A stretch of 33,755 bases of DNA. Origin: Purshia tridentata (lineage: Eukaryota; Streptophyta; Magnoliopsida; Rosales; Rosaceae). The translations under genes and the position numbers were made by a program. This document shows, piece by piece, positions 1 through 11,274 of the stretch. The DNA lies in the NCBI GenBank assembly GCA_003254885.1, contig QANT01003339.1, forward strand, positions 1-33,755, written 5' to 3'. Under the pieces are notes generated by a model, which did no database searches, was not told the origin of the DNA, and was given only the letters and a program-made list of their open reading frames with translations. How positions within the stretch are numbered: the first letter of the stretch is position 1; every line of letters begins with the position of its first letter.

Positions 1-1784
1 TCTCACGAGTTCGTAGACACGTAGCACGCGTCAAACGGAGCTATGGTTTGGAAGTTACGGACGTGTGAAGAGAGGGACAAATTTGTAATTTTGGAAAACT
101 TATTTTGAAAAAGCCCAAATCCCAGAAACTTCTCAGTTTCTCTCTCCTCTCTCCCAAAGGCTCTCTCTCTCTCGCGACACTCTCTCCCAGCCGCGCCTTC
201 CACCGGCGCGTTAGGGCGCGTCCGGTGGCGGCTGGGCGCGGGGTTGGGCTGGCAGTGCTCGCCCCTCTCCCCTCCTCCTTCCCGTGGTGGGGCTTCCCCT
301 TGAAACAGCTTGGAACTAGATACCCAGTTCGCGCACAGTCGGTGTCACGGCGGCGATCTCGACGTTTCCGGCGACGACGCGACCTCCCACCTGCCTAGAC
401 CTCTTTGTCTCGTCGAGCCCAGCGTGTTGGTGTGCTCCGATCTCAGTTGGACCGCCGTGGAGGGCAAATCGACGTTGAGTAGGCCAGCGGCTTTCCGGCC
501 ATTTTTCCTCCTTTTTCGGCCACTTTTGGTCGTCGACTCAGGTTTGAGTTTTGGTCCACTCAATCCCTTCTACGTGCCTGTGCAGTTTATTTCGGTTTTT
601 AGTGACTTTTGTTTTTGGCAGCTGACCACAGTTGACCCCCGTGGGTCCCGCTGCGTGTGGTGGCGCCAACGACCCGTCTTCCTTGGTTTTTGGCATTGAC
701 CCAATCACCCGAACCCATGGGTGAGTTTCTTGAACCTTTAAAGTGTTTTCCGGGGTCGGGCAGCCACCATGCTTGGTGGTTCCCGCCCGTTTCAGTTGTT
801 TGTTGCTAGTTGTGAACTCTGTGCGTGTTTTGTTGGGTTGTCTGGTCTTAGCAGGTACGCTTGGCTCGGGAATTGTATTTCTAATGCCGTTGTGCTGCCG
901 GATTTGGAATCCGAGCAAAGGAGCCACGAAGGGCAGTTCGGTCTTTCGTGTGGAACACTGTGAGTGAACCTAAGATCAATTAATTTTCAGTTTCAGTTCA
1001 GTTACTTGCTTGCCTTGTGTGCTTATTTGATTGGTTGCTGTTTGCTAGTTAAGGGGGTATGAAATCAGAATTGGAAATCCCGACAATTTAAAGGTTATTT
1101 GAGGTTAAAGGTTTAAGTCAGAGGTTGGAGTATCAGTGGGTATTAATTGAGGATTAAGTAAGGATCAGTGGTTATTGTTCGAGGATTAGTGAATTACAGT
1201 TGGAGAATTTAGCTGGATTCCAGGTCAGGATCTTATGGACTAATTTGAGGTGATTTTCAGTTTAGAGGTTAAATTGAGGATAATCGAGGTATTACTGATC
1301 ACAGTGAAATTGATTGGTTTAGAGGATTTGTGATCAGGTTAAGGATTGTGATTTCTGGTTTGTGAATTGATTGTGATTCGAGGTATTAAGGTGGTTCTTT
1401 ATTTGATTATTTTTAATTGAGCTTAATTTGAGGTTTCCAGTTAGTTTTCACTCATACGAGCTTTAGTGAGCTTACTGGGTTTGTGTTTAAACCCGGTGCA
1501 CCTTTGGTTGGGTGCAGGGTTGTTTTACAATAGCAGACTGAGGAGGCAGTGGAGAAAAGACGAGGCAGTGGGACCAGCAGCATTTCAGAACTTGGTTTTA
1601 CAGTTTGATTTTCATGTAAAAAAGTTTTACAGCTTGGTTTTATAAACATGCTTTTGTAAATTACAGTTCTTTCAGTAAATTATTTTCTATTCATGGCTCA
1701 TAGCTTCAGAAAAGGGCCCACAGTTTCAGGAAACAGTTCTAGTTTACAGTTGTTTTTCACGTGCTCGATAGTCGGGGCGTGACA
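1..1784 (+). mobile_element. Gypsy (Del/Tekay-like) LTR, 3' part, probable solo or 3' LTR
   Basis: No durable reading frame is present. The stretch has the texture of a long plant chromovirus LTR: a CT-rich block near 120-195, a GC-rich block at 195-700, then AT-rich sequence, ending in gtcggggcgtgaca at 1771-1784. The TGACA end after a GGGGCGTG run is typical of Del/Tekay LTRs. No Met-tRNA primer-binding site follows, so this is either a solo LTR or a 3' LTR whose body lies to the left of the window. The LTR start is outside the window. The family assignment is by resemblance only; the exact end is inferred. Confidence 0.5.
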
Positions 1785-3589
1785 AGTTCTGCCGAAATTA
1801 CTTTCGTTTTTGCTTGTGCTAACTAAACTCTTTTATTTTTGTCGCCTTACTTGTTTAGTGGTGCCGAAACTCTGCCCGTGGAAGTCTTCAACTGGAAATT
1901 CTTTAATCCAACTTATTTAATTTGTTATTACTTAAATTGTGGTTATAGCTGAAGTACTACTAAACGGTTTTTACTTGTAAAATGAATTTAATAATATATT
2001 GAGGCCATATTTGTGGGAAACTCAACAACTTGTTGTCTAAGACCGGTCTATGAGCATACAGGTGTTGGGAACTGAGCTAGAGCTCCCCCAGTTTCCTATG
2101 CACTGATCTGGACACATTGTAGGTTGAACATTGATCAACCTCCTCCACTTAAACTAAAATGAACTTAAGTAGAAACCCACGATCTGACATGATTGTCTGC
2201 CTCGAGGTGCGGGGGCATTTTGTATTAAGAATTCAAAAAAGCCTAGCCTTATGCTAGTGCCAAACCTCTGGGTTATACCTAGTCTGAACTAGACAAGGTC
2301 TAGGGCAAGTACGTTCTAGTGCCTTTTTTTTGACAGTCGCCGTTGGATTCGAACCTCCAATTTCCCAACATGTACAAAATGGAACGTGGACAAAGACAGG
2401 GATAAGGAAAGGCAAAAAGTTTAAGGATTGGGACACTCGTGATAAAACAAGCAGGGGGAGGTAACAAATCCCAATTAGAGGATTTCCTACTTGTTTTCGT
2501 ATATGTACGTATATAAAAGGTTTTTCACAGATAAAAGTGCATGGTTTTTGTATGGTATATCTGTGTGTGTGTTTTTTTTTTTTTTGATACTTGGATCCTG
2601 GCAACCTAAGGATAAAAGGCACGTGTTGTGACCTTGGGTTTCGATTCCCTAAACCTCTGGAGGGGTAGTACAGACGGGTTAGTCAATTGTTCTTTTGGGG
2701 AGGCTAACCTAGGCAGTATTACCTGTAAATGGATACTCTCCCTACAGTACAGTTAAGGTGGTTAATTTTCTGGTACTGGTAGTTGGCCTTTCAGGATCGG
2801 TTGCAGGTAAGTATCCAAACTTTATCATGCGTGACAGGATTTTCACTGGAAAAGCTGTATGAGCATGCAAAGGTTTTACTCACTGATTATTGGCATTATA
2901 CATTATTCGACATCATACATATCATTATTCTCATTGATTTTGGTTGTGCATCGTTTTGCCCATCTTTTTGAAAACCTTATATCTATATACTTTCAAAGTA
3001 ATGTTTTCAAACCTAACCAAGATCTCCCCCAAGGGGAAGGGACGATCTTATGTGATGCTTACCCCCTACTGTACTTTTGTGAGTGCAGGTAACCTAGTTG
3101 TTGACGATCAGGACTGAGGTCGTGGGCGTGGTACTTGCAAATTGTCAGCATCTATCTTATCTGGTTTAGATCATTTCTTTGGATCAAAGGCGATGTCTCA
3201 CTTTCATCCTTGTAGGTGGCACTCTTCATTGGCTACCCATGAGACCAATTTGTTGCACCACTTTACCTATGGCAGAATTACTCTAGAGCGGTTGGATTAT
3301 CCTGACATATTTGTCTATCTACTGTTTATGTGTAAATTACTACGTGCTTATGTATTGTTTAGGGTTATCGTTTTTTGAACTTATAACCCACTCAGGTTGG
3401 TAATTTAAATATTTTAATCTAATGAGGTATATTCAATAAATTGTTTTCGCTGTACTTTACTACTCTGATCTAACCCGGTTTCACAACTCTAAAGGGCTGA
3501 ACTCGTTTTAAGGAGCTTGGGATTACGATACTCTGAGGTAAAGGTTAGTATAGTCTTGGGATCTTTAAGACAGGTGCCATTGTGGTGTT
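1785..3589. other. Intergenic, no gene; degraded repeat sequence
   Basis: No convincing coding region is seen on either strand; the open frames are short and lack family motifs. Two pol III B-box-like motifs occur: ggattcgaacc (minus orientation) at 2345-2355 next to a T run, and gggtttcgattccc (plus) at 2636-2649 just after a 14-base T run. They could be SINE remnants, but no A box is clear. The part around 3040-3130 (a stretch ending in a gtgagtgcaggtaac-like string) has the feel of LTR sequence but I cannot classify it. Confidence 0.4.
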
Positions 3590-3779
3590 TCAGCGGTTTT
3601 GAGGCGTCATAGGTATCCACATCCAAAAGGGGTGAGGAGGGAGTAACGGCCGTTGTGGATTTGGAATCGGTCGAAACTGCTGGAGTCCAAGTAAAGAGGA
3701 CTTCAGCCGAGATACCAAAAACACGAAAACATCAAAGGCCAAAGTCTGGAAAGGGTTTAAGACGTGATCTTCCTTGTTG

Positions 3780-4516
3780 AGATCAATTAAATCTGGAAAG
3801 GGTGTACTAATCATTGATATTGGAAAATAAGTCTATTGCGACCAAAGTCTCTCCTTTGGCCTTTGAGAAGACAACTTTAGTTGGCTGTCCGTACTCATCG
3901 CATCCTTCCAATCGAAGACAGCCCATATCATCATCATACACACGAGCGACAGCTAAGTTGGCGGTGGCATGGAAAGGTCACAGATGACTTCTACTTGGTC
4001 ACCTTTCCATATGATCATTTTTTGCAAGCGTGTCGATGGGAAGCACAAATTGGAATGGATCCAATCTCAGCCTAAGAGAGCATTATATGGCACATTTGCA
4101 TTGACCACGTAAAAAGCTGCCTTCTGCGAATGACTAACCACTTTAAGATCAACTGCCAAGCAACCTTTGGTTCGATGAGAAGTCCCCATATAATAATATG
4201 TGATGCTCGTTTCAGTCATAATCATGTTATGCTCCTTCTTTCCCAATTTTTTCATGACTTTTCTTAGTAGGATATTTACTATAGCACCTAGGTCAACAAA
4301 AATCCTATTCATCGAAAATTCATGTAAGTGGGTGGTGATATACAACGACCTTAAATGATCGGCTGAATGTAATGAAGACTTTTTAATAAGCACACTCTCA
4401 TCCGACATGATTGAGATACCATCGACTTCTTGTCCTCCTTCGACCTTGGTTAACCCTTCATCAGTTATTTTCCAAGTCGGTTTTCGACCTCCACATCTCC
4501 ATCCAGAAAAGTGCAT
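3780..4516 (-). pseudogene. Ty3/Gypsy retrotransposon aspartic protease region, decayed
   Basis: Read on the minus strand, 4516-4067 is open for 149 codons and has the layout of the plant Gypsy retropepsin domain: an LYITTHLHEF-like strand, then RIFVDLGAIVNIL at the active-site position, then the KLGKK and YNALLG blocks. The active-site triplet, normally D-S/T-G, reads D-L-G. Just downstream the frame meets a stop where the family has an Arg (NALLG-stop-DWIHS), and protease-like sequence continues to about 3880 before decaying. No reverse transcriptase follows. It is an internal fragment of a dead retroelement lying downstream of the gag remnant on the same strand. Confidence 0.7.
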
Positions 4517-5185
4517 TGTCTAGGTCGGGCTGAGAATTAGCTAGGCAAAACGAAAGTCATGTTACATTCGGTTTCTGAGAATGAACCGAAGATGATGGAT
4601 TCCTTGGGAGGAGAAAGCGCATTCTTTTTTTTCTTTTTCTTTTTTAGTTAATATCTTTTCTCTAAGATCAGAAAGCAACACCTTAGGTTTGGGTATTACG
4701 ACCATACCTTTCACCTTGATGTCGTTGACCTTAAAGACCACTTCTTCCTTTGTTTGAGCTAAAGGAAGAATAAAAGCATCTCCTTGATTCCCACTTGACT
4801 CCGTAGTAACCGATTTCTTTGTATCTCTCGCGTACTGTAAAATTCACTGTTGGCGCCGTTTCTGACATTTTGTCAGCCTGATCGACTTTTCGCTCTTTGG
4901 ATGATGATGATGCTAGTTCTCGTTGATCGGGAGTTAGGGTTTATAGGTCTTCGGCGTTCTTTCTTCTTCCAGTCTGATTTCTAGATTTTTAGGCCAAACA
5001 CCCAACCCTCGTCCTGCCCTGGATGATTACTCATCCACCAATAGTCCCTCACAAGCTCTAATCTTCTCCTATGGCTCTTTCTCTCTCATGAGATCTTTTA
5101 ATTGGCTCGAAGACTCTGGCTCTAGATGGCCGAAAATTATCTTCGGCCTTTGGTCAAATGGTGACCTTTGGTACCCATTGTATCA
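4517..5185 (-). pseudogene. Gypsy gag-protease linker, frameshifted
   Basis: This stretch joins the gag and protease remnants on the minus strand. Short open pieces such as VNDIKVKGMVVIPKPK (around 4685-4735) keep the frame for a while, but stops and a T-rich tract on the plus strand (4621-4647) break it. It is best read as the decayed linker between gag and protease of the same element. Confidence 0.45.
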
Positions 5186-6195
5186 TTATTTTTTCATTTT
5201 CTCCATGGCAATAGCTTGATTCGTATCTCGGCCATGTTCGAGTCTCTCAAAAACACGAGGCCGAGAAACTTTATTGGTACCCCCCTTTTTCATTTCAAAA
5301 TGGGATGATGACTCTTCCTTGAGCATTGGTTCTATCCTTTGTAGAATGCTAAGCTTCGGTTGCAAAACCTCATGTTCTTGTTTTTGAGATAATTGTTGAA
5401 GTTCGGCTACCTTCATTTTATCTTTCGGATTGAGTTTGGAAACTCCCTTGTCTTTTGTTAGTACATCTTCCAGCTTAATTTTTGCTTGGCATCGAGTGCA
5501 AAGAATAACCACTTGCTTATCAATGCCTACCCTTGATGTTAAATCTTCGGCTTTCTCTATTTGAGTCAAAGCTCTAGCTGGTATTTGAATGTCTACCATA
5601 CTTGCTTCAGCCCTAAAGGGCACGTGTTCGACAATGTTTTTTCTTTTATCTTGGGTTGGAAATTCCAATTCCCTTTTTACGACCATTTTCTGGATGTACT
5701 TTCTGAAAGTCACGCATTGATTGGTCGAATGATTATTCCATCTTTCATGACATTTGTAGTAATTTTTCTCTCCGATTTCTTCCTTCAATGGTAACCTCAA
5801 ATAGTTGGGAGACCTTATTTTTCCATTTTGAACAAGCGGTCAAAAATCTAGTCTGCTTTTGAGATATCAAAAGAATACCCTTTCATTATCTCGATGTGTG
5901 AAGACACAATCTTCGGCCCTTTTACCAATACAGTTTGCTTTTGGTCTGTCCTGATATTCTTGGACAAGGCCGAACACATGAACGGTTTATCCATAAAGAT
6001 TTGGACTACGGCTACTTCGACCGTTTCCTCTTCATCGAAGAATTTGTCATATATCGATTCTGCCGCGTATACCAGTGCGCTTTTGTAATACTGTCCTTTG
6101 AAAGTTACTTGGAAGCTTTCCTCTTTGGCCTTTTTAAAGACTTTGAAAGACTTGTATGTGTATTTCAAAGTCATTATAAATCTAACCTCTCCCAT
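5186..6195 (-). pseudogene. Ty3/Gypsy gag polyprotein C-terminal part, broken
   Basis: Two minus-strand open pieces (6195-5848, 115 codons; 5800-5186, 204 codons) form one gag-like region split by stops and a frame change around 5800-5850. The first ends in GYSFDISKAD, which matches the FDVTK/FDISK block found just before the zinc-finger region in plant Gypsy gag. The second begins with YYKCHERWNNHSTNQC followed by FRKYIQ, the C-x2-H-x5-H-x4-C knuckle and its usual downstream helix. The later part is Lys/Glu-rich and poorly conserved. The order gag then protease on the minus strand shows the orientation of the dead element. No LTRs could be assigned to it. Confidence 0.65.
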
Positions 6196-7440
6196 ATGGA
6201 TTTATAAGTATTTCTGTACACTTTAAAACTTTGTAAAACTCTGTGAAAATATATAAATTCAACAAAAGTCTTCAACTTTAAAAAATTCTATAAAAATCTT
6301 TATATATCTATATACACTACACCCCGTTTTCATCTCACTAACTAATTTGCGAGCAGAACCCAAATAGCCCTCTTGCAAAGTCCCTGAATTAGTATGTTAA
6401 ACGTAAAAACATCATAGCTGGTCTTCACCAATTTTAGGTGGGAGCTGTAGGATTCTTTACCTGTTAAGCGCACATGAGATAAATTCATTAAAGGAATAAA
6501 AGAATATTCCATGACAGTTACATATTATATGGCATTAACTGTTAGAAAATTAGCAACAAAAAAGGAACTACTCTATGATCATGTGACAACTCTAGATAAT
6601 CATAGGAAAGAGATGGGTAATATGGCGATTGTGATATTCTAAGCAGTAAGATAAAGACCAAATCAATTTAGAATTCTCAAACATACTTGGTTGTATATAG
6701 TGTGTTTAATCTTATCCACAAACCCTACTGACGAATCTTGGTAACCATCTTGAGAGAATCTCAGACAAAAAAGTAATATATATTGAACACCAGGCTCATC
6801 ATGCCTCCCATGGGTATTGCTTTCTTTAGAAAAAAAATCAACTTTTAAACTTTAAAATCATTACCTAACATGCCATCATTGAGAACAACTTTGGCTTCAT
6901 CAAGCCTTCCACTGATAACATACCCATCAATCAAGCCGTCCACTCATAACAGCCACAACCAAAGACAAAGACAAGGACAAAGACAAAGGTATTAACATAC
7001 CCATTAACTTTGGCTTCATCTTACAAAGGTGGGAAAGAGCCGCAAAAGCATTGAATCCTCATTTTTCGAGGAATTCAACAGAGCCGTCACTGTCTCTGAG
7101 GATTTATCATCCAGATCGGAACAGAAGGCAATTCCTCTTGGGCATTGATTTCTTTCTGCATAGCATCTCTCCAACAAGAATGATTCACCATTTGTCTTCA
7201 AATACCTTCATTTCGGATGCACTAAAATATGATCCAATTTTACGACAAAGACGGAGAGGGAAAAGGAGATAGAGATGAAGAAAGTCAAAAAGGGAGAGAG
7301 ATGGAAGTGTGATGTGAGATATATAATCTGATATGCGAGACAGCAAAAAAGAGAGGGAAATGGACAGAGACGGAGAAAGAGACGGAGAATAAGGGAGACG
7401 GAAAAGAGGATCGGATTGGTATAAAGTGGGCCTTTTTCAA
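6196..7440. other. Intergenic, AT-rich; PPR-like trace and purine-rich tract
   Basis: No intact gene. On the minus strand, about 6949-6865 reads LIDGYVISGRLDEAKVV, which resembles the core of one pentatricopeptide repeat. A GACAAA-type hexamer repeat sits beside it at 6960-6990. A 15-base string (aactttggcttcatc) occurs at both about 6888 and 7005. The segment 7250-7425 is strongly purine-rich on the plus strand (GGAGA/GAAAG), like a CT-rich leader on the minus strand, but no gene follows that I can name. Confidence 0.4.
6865..6950 (-). pseudogene. Possible PPR protein fragment (one repeat)
   Basis: A roughly 28-codon minus-strand stretch reads D-G-L-I-D-G-Y-V-I-S-G-R-L-D-E-A-K-V-V-L, close to the PPR core pattern LIDGY-x3-GRLDEA-x2-V. 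There is no second repeat in register on either side, and simple-sequence DNA follows at once. It could be a relic of a PPR gene or chance similarity. Confidence 0.3.
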
Positions 7441-7998
7441 AAAAAAAAAAAAAAAAANTTCAAAACAAAAAAAGAAGCCCTAGGTCATAAAGGTAGTGAA
7501 AGTCTAAAAGTGAGTTTTGTAATCATTTATTTTAAAAAAAACAAAGGTTTAGGCTCTATTAAAAAGGGAATTAAAAAAAAAGGTTTACTTATACCTAATC
7601 TCTAAAATATAGATCACTTTTGGGTATATGTCCAAGCAATGGGCCGAAAAACTGATACTTAAAATGCTTGATCTCTATTTTCTATTCCTTTAATTGGCCC
7701 TCCTGTATACCCAATCTCCAAATGCTTTATGACTCATTAAAAAGCTGTAGCCCGTGAAGAGAGAGGATGCATCAACCGACACAAGCTGCACAAGTGGGCC
7801 ATGTGTGGGTCATTCATGCAGAAGGAAACCACTACCAGACGCGTGTGTGACACGGACACTGAGGATCATATGATCGTTGGCATTGAATGGTTGGAGTGTT
7901 CCCAGCTCCAACAACTACTTTGTTTTATGAAAGAACGGCTAGATTTAAATAGAGTTGGAAACCAATAGCTTTGATGGCTTGTAGTGTTTTTTTATATA
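7441..7998. other. Intergenic, AT-rich, contains assembly n
   Basis: An A run broken by a single n at 7458 marks an assembly join. The rest to 7998 has no coding signal and no recognisable repeat ends. The left end of the Harbinger element described next may lie here, but I could not find matching terminal inverted repeats. Confidence 0.4.
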
Positions 7999-8606
7999 AA
8001 AAATGAATTAACAATATAAAAGAAATCGTGAAAATTGTCAGAAAATTCCCAAAAAATTGTAAAATTCCGAAACTTCATATCAATTTTATAACGGCTATAT
8101 CTTTCAAAAATCTATAAAAACCTCAATTTTCATGATTTTTCTTAACATCTTTCTCTCATTTACGCAACATTTCCATCAAATTTAGTGAATTCAATATGTT
8201 TAGAAAACAAGGTTGGTCTCATAATAAAGATAAAGCTCTAGTTCAAACTTGGCTAGAAAAGTCCCAAAATTCGGAGCTTGAAGCAAACCAAAAGAATGAC
8301 GAAAAATGATTTAACAATATAAAAGAAATCGTGAAAAATGTCAGAAAATTCCCAAAAAATTGTAAAAAAATTCTGAAACTTCCTATCAATTTTATAACGA
8401 CTATATCTTTCAAAAATCTATAAAAACCTCAATTTTCATGATTTTTCTTAACATCTTTCTCTCATTTATGCAACATTTCCATCAAATTTAGTGAATTCAA
8501 TATGTTTAGAAAACAAGGTTGGTCTCATAATGAAGGTAAAGCTCTAGTTCAAACTTGGCTAGAGAAGTCCCCAAATTCGGAGCTTGAAGCAAACCAAAAG
8601 AATGAC
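7999..8606 (+). repeat. Tandem duplication of about 303 bp (two copies)
   Basis: 7999-8301 and 8302-8606 are near-identical copies in direct tandem, differing at roughly ten sites plus a small A-run length change. Each contains the 5' leader and the first 36 or so codons of the Harbinger ORF1. The first copy's ORF (ATG 8196) runs into the junction and stops at 8307-8309 after 37 codons. The second copy leads into the longer ORF at 8502. Confidence 0.9.
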
Positions 8607-9236
8607 GTATTTTGGGGCCAAGTTTATCTCCTTTTTTTGCGTAATTTGGGCACTTCAACTGATAGAACGATGGGCACCATTCGATCACAATGGAAGGCTC
8701 TTGCTAGCTATTGCAACAAATTTTATGCATCGTTGACGGAGGCCGAAAGAAATCGTTCAAGCGATGCGAATGAGGCCATGGTGGTAAGTTTTATTTTATC
8801 AAGCAGTATATTTTGATGGAATGAGATATGTTTTTGCTGTCGATGATCTAGATAATTTATTCATGTATTATAATTTTTATAGTTTGCAGAAGCACTTGGA
8901 ATATATGAAAGTAACAATAAAGGAAAAGCGTTTAACTCACTCCATACATGGCTTGATTTATGTGAATGTGCTAAGTATTCAGCTGCAAACACAACTACTC
9001 GGGTGACTTCGACGGATGTGACTGATGGCACACTGAATGATCCTAATGCAGCGCCCCTTGATTCAAAAAAAGACCCACCCTCTTGGCAACTAATAGGTCC
9101 TCCACGACCAAGGCCCCCAAGTAGGAATAGAGCAAAGAAGGCTAAGGCAGATCCACCCCATCAACTTCAGATATTGGAGCCAATTAACGAATTTAATGAC
9201 CGGTCACGTGTAGCTGAAGAAATGAAACTTGAATGA
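8502..9236 (+). pseudogene. Harbinger ORF1-like protein (trihelix/NAM-associated type), truncated
   Basis: The predicted exon 1 is 8502-8783 (94 codons) and exon 2 is 8883-9236, with a GT-AG intron at 8784-8882 that keeps frame. The N-terminus carries the Myb/SANT-like trihelix pattern (GWSHNEGKALVQTWL, then DVFWGQV and TMGTIRSQWKAL), as in ORF1 proteins of plant Harbinger elements and the related proteins often labelled NAM-associated. Exon 2 has the F-x-LHTWLDLCEC block followed by a Pro/Lys-rich linker (RPRPPSRNRAKKAK). The frame stops at 9234-9236, inside the usual Glu/Arg-rich coiled coil. Coil-like codons continue past it with more stops, and the conserved tail QAEIMAKRCPRA is still visible near 9440-9475. 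It is therefore a recently broken gene. The normal role is DNA binding that assists the transposase. Confidence 0.75.
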
Positions 9237-9500
9237 CAAAGGGCGAGGCAAGAAACAGAAGTTTTTTAGAGATAGAGCATGACAATAATATCAAAGGAAG
9301 AAGGAAAAGAGAGAGAAGGCGAAGGAAGCAAGAGAACGAGAAAGGCTTGAAAGGGTGATAGAGTGAGAAGATGGGCGGATTATCGACAAAGACCTCACAA
9401 ACATGAATGACATACAAAAAGAGTATTGGGGAGGGAGACAAGCTGAAATAATGGCAAAAAGATGTCCACGTGCTACCTCAAGCTCATCCAGTCATATGTT
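9237..9500 (+). pseudogene. C-terminal remnant of the Harbinger ORF1
   Basis: Beyond the stop at 9236 the sequence stays purine-rich and keeps coding for Arg/Glu/Lys-rich pieces (RRRRKQENEKGL) broken by several stops. It then gives NMNDIQKEYWGGRQAEIMAKR from about 9402, the normal C-terminal block of this protein family. This shows that the ancestral protein was about 75-80 codons longer. Confidence 0.6.
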
Positions 9501-9758
9501 TAATATCTCTGGATACTATTCCGATATCTCTGACCTTAACGATCCATACCCGGGGTACCCTCCAGACCATTACAGTTGGATTATCAATTATGTTTGTTTT
9601 TATTATGTTTTAGAGTGAGCGAATTTTTGGTTTTAATATCTTTGAGAGTTGAATATTTTTATTTTTGATTATGTTTTTAATATATTTATTATTTAAATAG
9701 TACCATGCTTGATATTAAAACTCTGCTAGTTGTTAAAGGATTGGTCTTTGACCCTATA

Positions 9759-9900
9759 TGACGTAATTACTCCATAACACTGTATGAAATGACTACTTCC
9801 TAACACTGCATGATATGACTACTCCCTAACCTTGCATGAAATGACTAATCACTAGTCCTATATGAAATGACTAATCACTAACCATGTTCGAACTGACCAC
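9759..9900. repeat. 26-bp minisatellite, about five to six units
   Basis: Units follow the pattern tgactactccctaaca with a ctgcatgata-like second half, with a 26-bp period in at least five consecutive diverged copies, ending at tgaccactc. It lies between ORF1 and the start of the transposase of the outer Harbinger element. Confidence 0.8.
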
Positions 9901-10002
9901 TCTTTTGTAGAGTAAGCTTCTCTATAAATTGTGATACCTTCGTCCATGTGTTTAACATAGTTTCAAATACTCATGATAACTTCTCAACTTTTCAACACTT
10001 CA

Positions 10003-10260
10003 ATGAATTTTTTCAACACTTCAATGAATTCTTTCAACTACGATCAATCTTCTTCCTCAACTGATTTGAGTCCTCCAAAGAGCAGGAGTAACGAGTTAGA
10101 CTCTAATGCTCGATTTAGAAGATGAAGGCCAAATGGTGGTGGGGCGGGTTATTTTGTCCATGGTTCAATCTAACTTGGTCACACAACCACATCATGATAG
10201 TATGTTTTCCCTCAATGTTACATACATCTGGATAGAGAAGGCGCGTACTCAAGCCTTATA
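10003..10260 (+). pseudogene. Harbinger transposase, N-terminal part (5' of the insertion)
   Basis: Candidate start codons at about 10003 and 10024 sit in a short direct repeat (caacacttcaatgaattttt). They open a Ser/Asp-rich leader (SSSSTDLSPPKSRSNELDSN) like the variable N-termini of plant PIF transposases. Stops interrupt it after about 40 codons. The last codons before 10260 read DREGAYSSL-I, and the same frame resumes directly after the inserted element with ESYF. The gene was therefore continuous before the insertion. Confidence 0.6.
10256..10260. repeat. Target-site flank TTATA, left
   Basis: The five bases ttata precede the inner element, and the same five follow it at 14247-14251. 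PIF/Harbinger elements duplicate TTA/TAA-like 3-bp targets; the extra matching bases may be chance or part of the site. Confidence 0.6.
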
Positions 10261-10767
10261 GGCCACATTTGGTATGCCGGATAGGATAGTATAATATTGT
10301 ACAAGATTGTATAGTATTGCCTATTGTACTGTATAGTATTGCATTTAATATTATCAAGTGTTTGGTATTTTACATGACTAAAAGCTGGATAAAATTATAC
10401 CTTGTTTGATATTGTAATGTATAGTATAGTACTGTACTACTTTTATTTTATTTTTTTATAAATCATCCAAAACAATAAATTAAAAACAAAATAAAATACA
10501 TTTGACTATGCATCTCCAAATACTATGTATATGAAATTTGGCTATAATATAATATATAGTCAAATTTTTTTGGAGTTACTTTCTTTTTACAAAATACTGT
10601 TTTTATTTTATTTTATATTTTCTAATGCAAGTGACCAATAATACAAGGTATAATTTAATGCAAGAACAAAATAAAATTACAAACAATATGTGGTAGAGTG
10701 CAAGTGACCAATACATACATAACAAGATCCAAAATAATTAATTAAAAAGTCATCCAACACGGCTCCT

Positions 10768-11274
10768 TCATGCAAGCAACATACGCACAAACTCCTCTCT
10801 CATCGAACCTTCTAATGTTATGAAGGTCCTCTCATTATTTGGTTTCTCCAAAATTAAATTCAAAGCATCTATTTGGTCATTGAGAGACAAGTTCATCGTC
10901 CCCAACTCAGTAAGTATCTTCTGCCCACCTTCTGGTCCCTTAACAAAGCTAGCTGTAATGGCTTTAAGCTGTTCAATAGACTCATCAATTGCTTCTTTAA
11001 ACACCTTAGCCATTTCAATTGAACCATCATGTGATCGCTTTCTCACTTGGCTCGTAGAGACAGTTGAAGTTGAGTTCATTTTAGGCAAAGAAGAAGAAGA
11101 AGAATTAGTCGGTTCGACCTCATTTTCTTTAGTGTCATAAATGTGCACTTCATTGGCCATCTCACAAGGAGTTTGTGCTTCTTTTCCTATTGCTCGATTT
11201 TTTCCAAATATAATTTGCAACCTCTCATAAATTAGAATTGATTTTCCTCACATACCTTTTGCATCCTTATTATG
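10768..11274 (-). pseudogene. Inner-element ORF1, second exon
   Basis: On the minus strand an acceptor (ttcttgcag) at about 11275 precedes HNKDAKG, then a TGA at the place of a usual Arg codon, then a YERLQIIFGKNRAIGKEAQT block. That block matches the FGKDRATG motif that follows the Myb/SANT domain in plant Harbinger ORF1 proteins. The remainder has a Ser-rich linker (SSSSSLPK), a basic spot (RKRSHD) and a helical tail to the stop at 10768-10770. One nonsense codon is thus the only visible lesion in this exon. Confidence 0.7.

Noticed and set aside
310..699. 129-codon open frame in the GC-rich part of the first LTR
   Set aside because: No domain or family pattern, overlapped by equally long frames on the other strand; the GC-rich LTR composition explains it.
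2300..2660. tRNA gene suggested by B-box-like motifs
   Set aside because: No cloverleaf, acceptor stem or A box could be drawn around either motif.
6959..6990. Short GACAAA-type repeat, considered as a CRISPR-like or regulatory array
   Set aside because: Hexamer simple sequence without spacers in a plant genome; plain microsatellite.
7016..7201. Minus-strand 61-codon frame next to the PPR-like trace
   Set aside because: No clear ATG start and no family similarity that I recognise; too short to call a gene.
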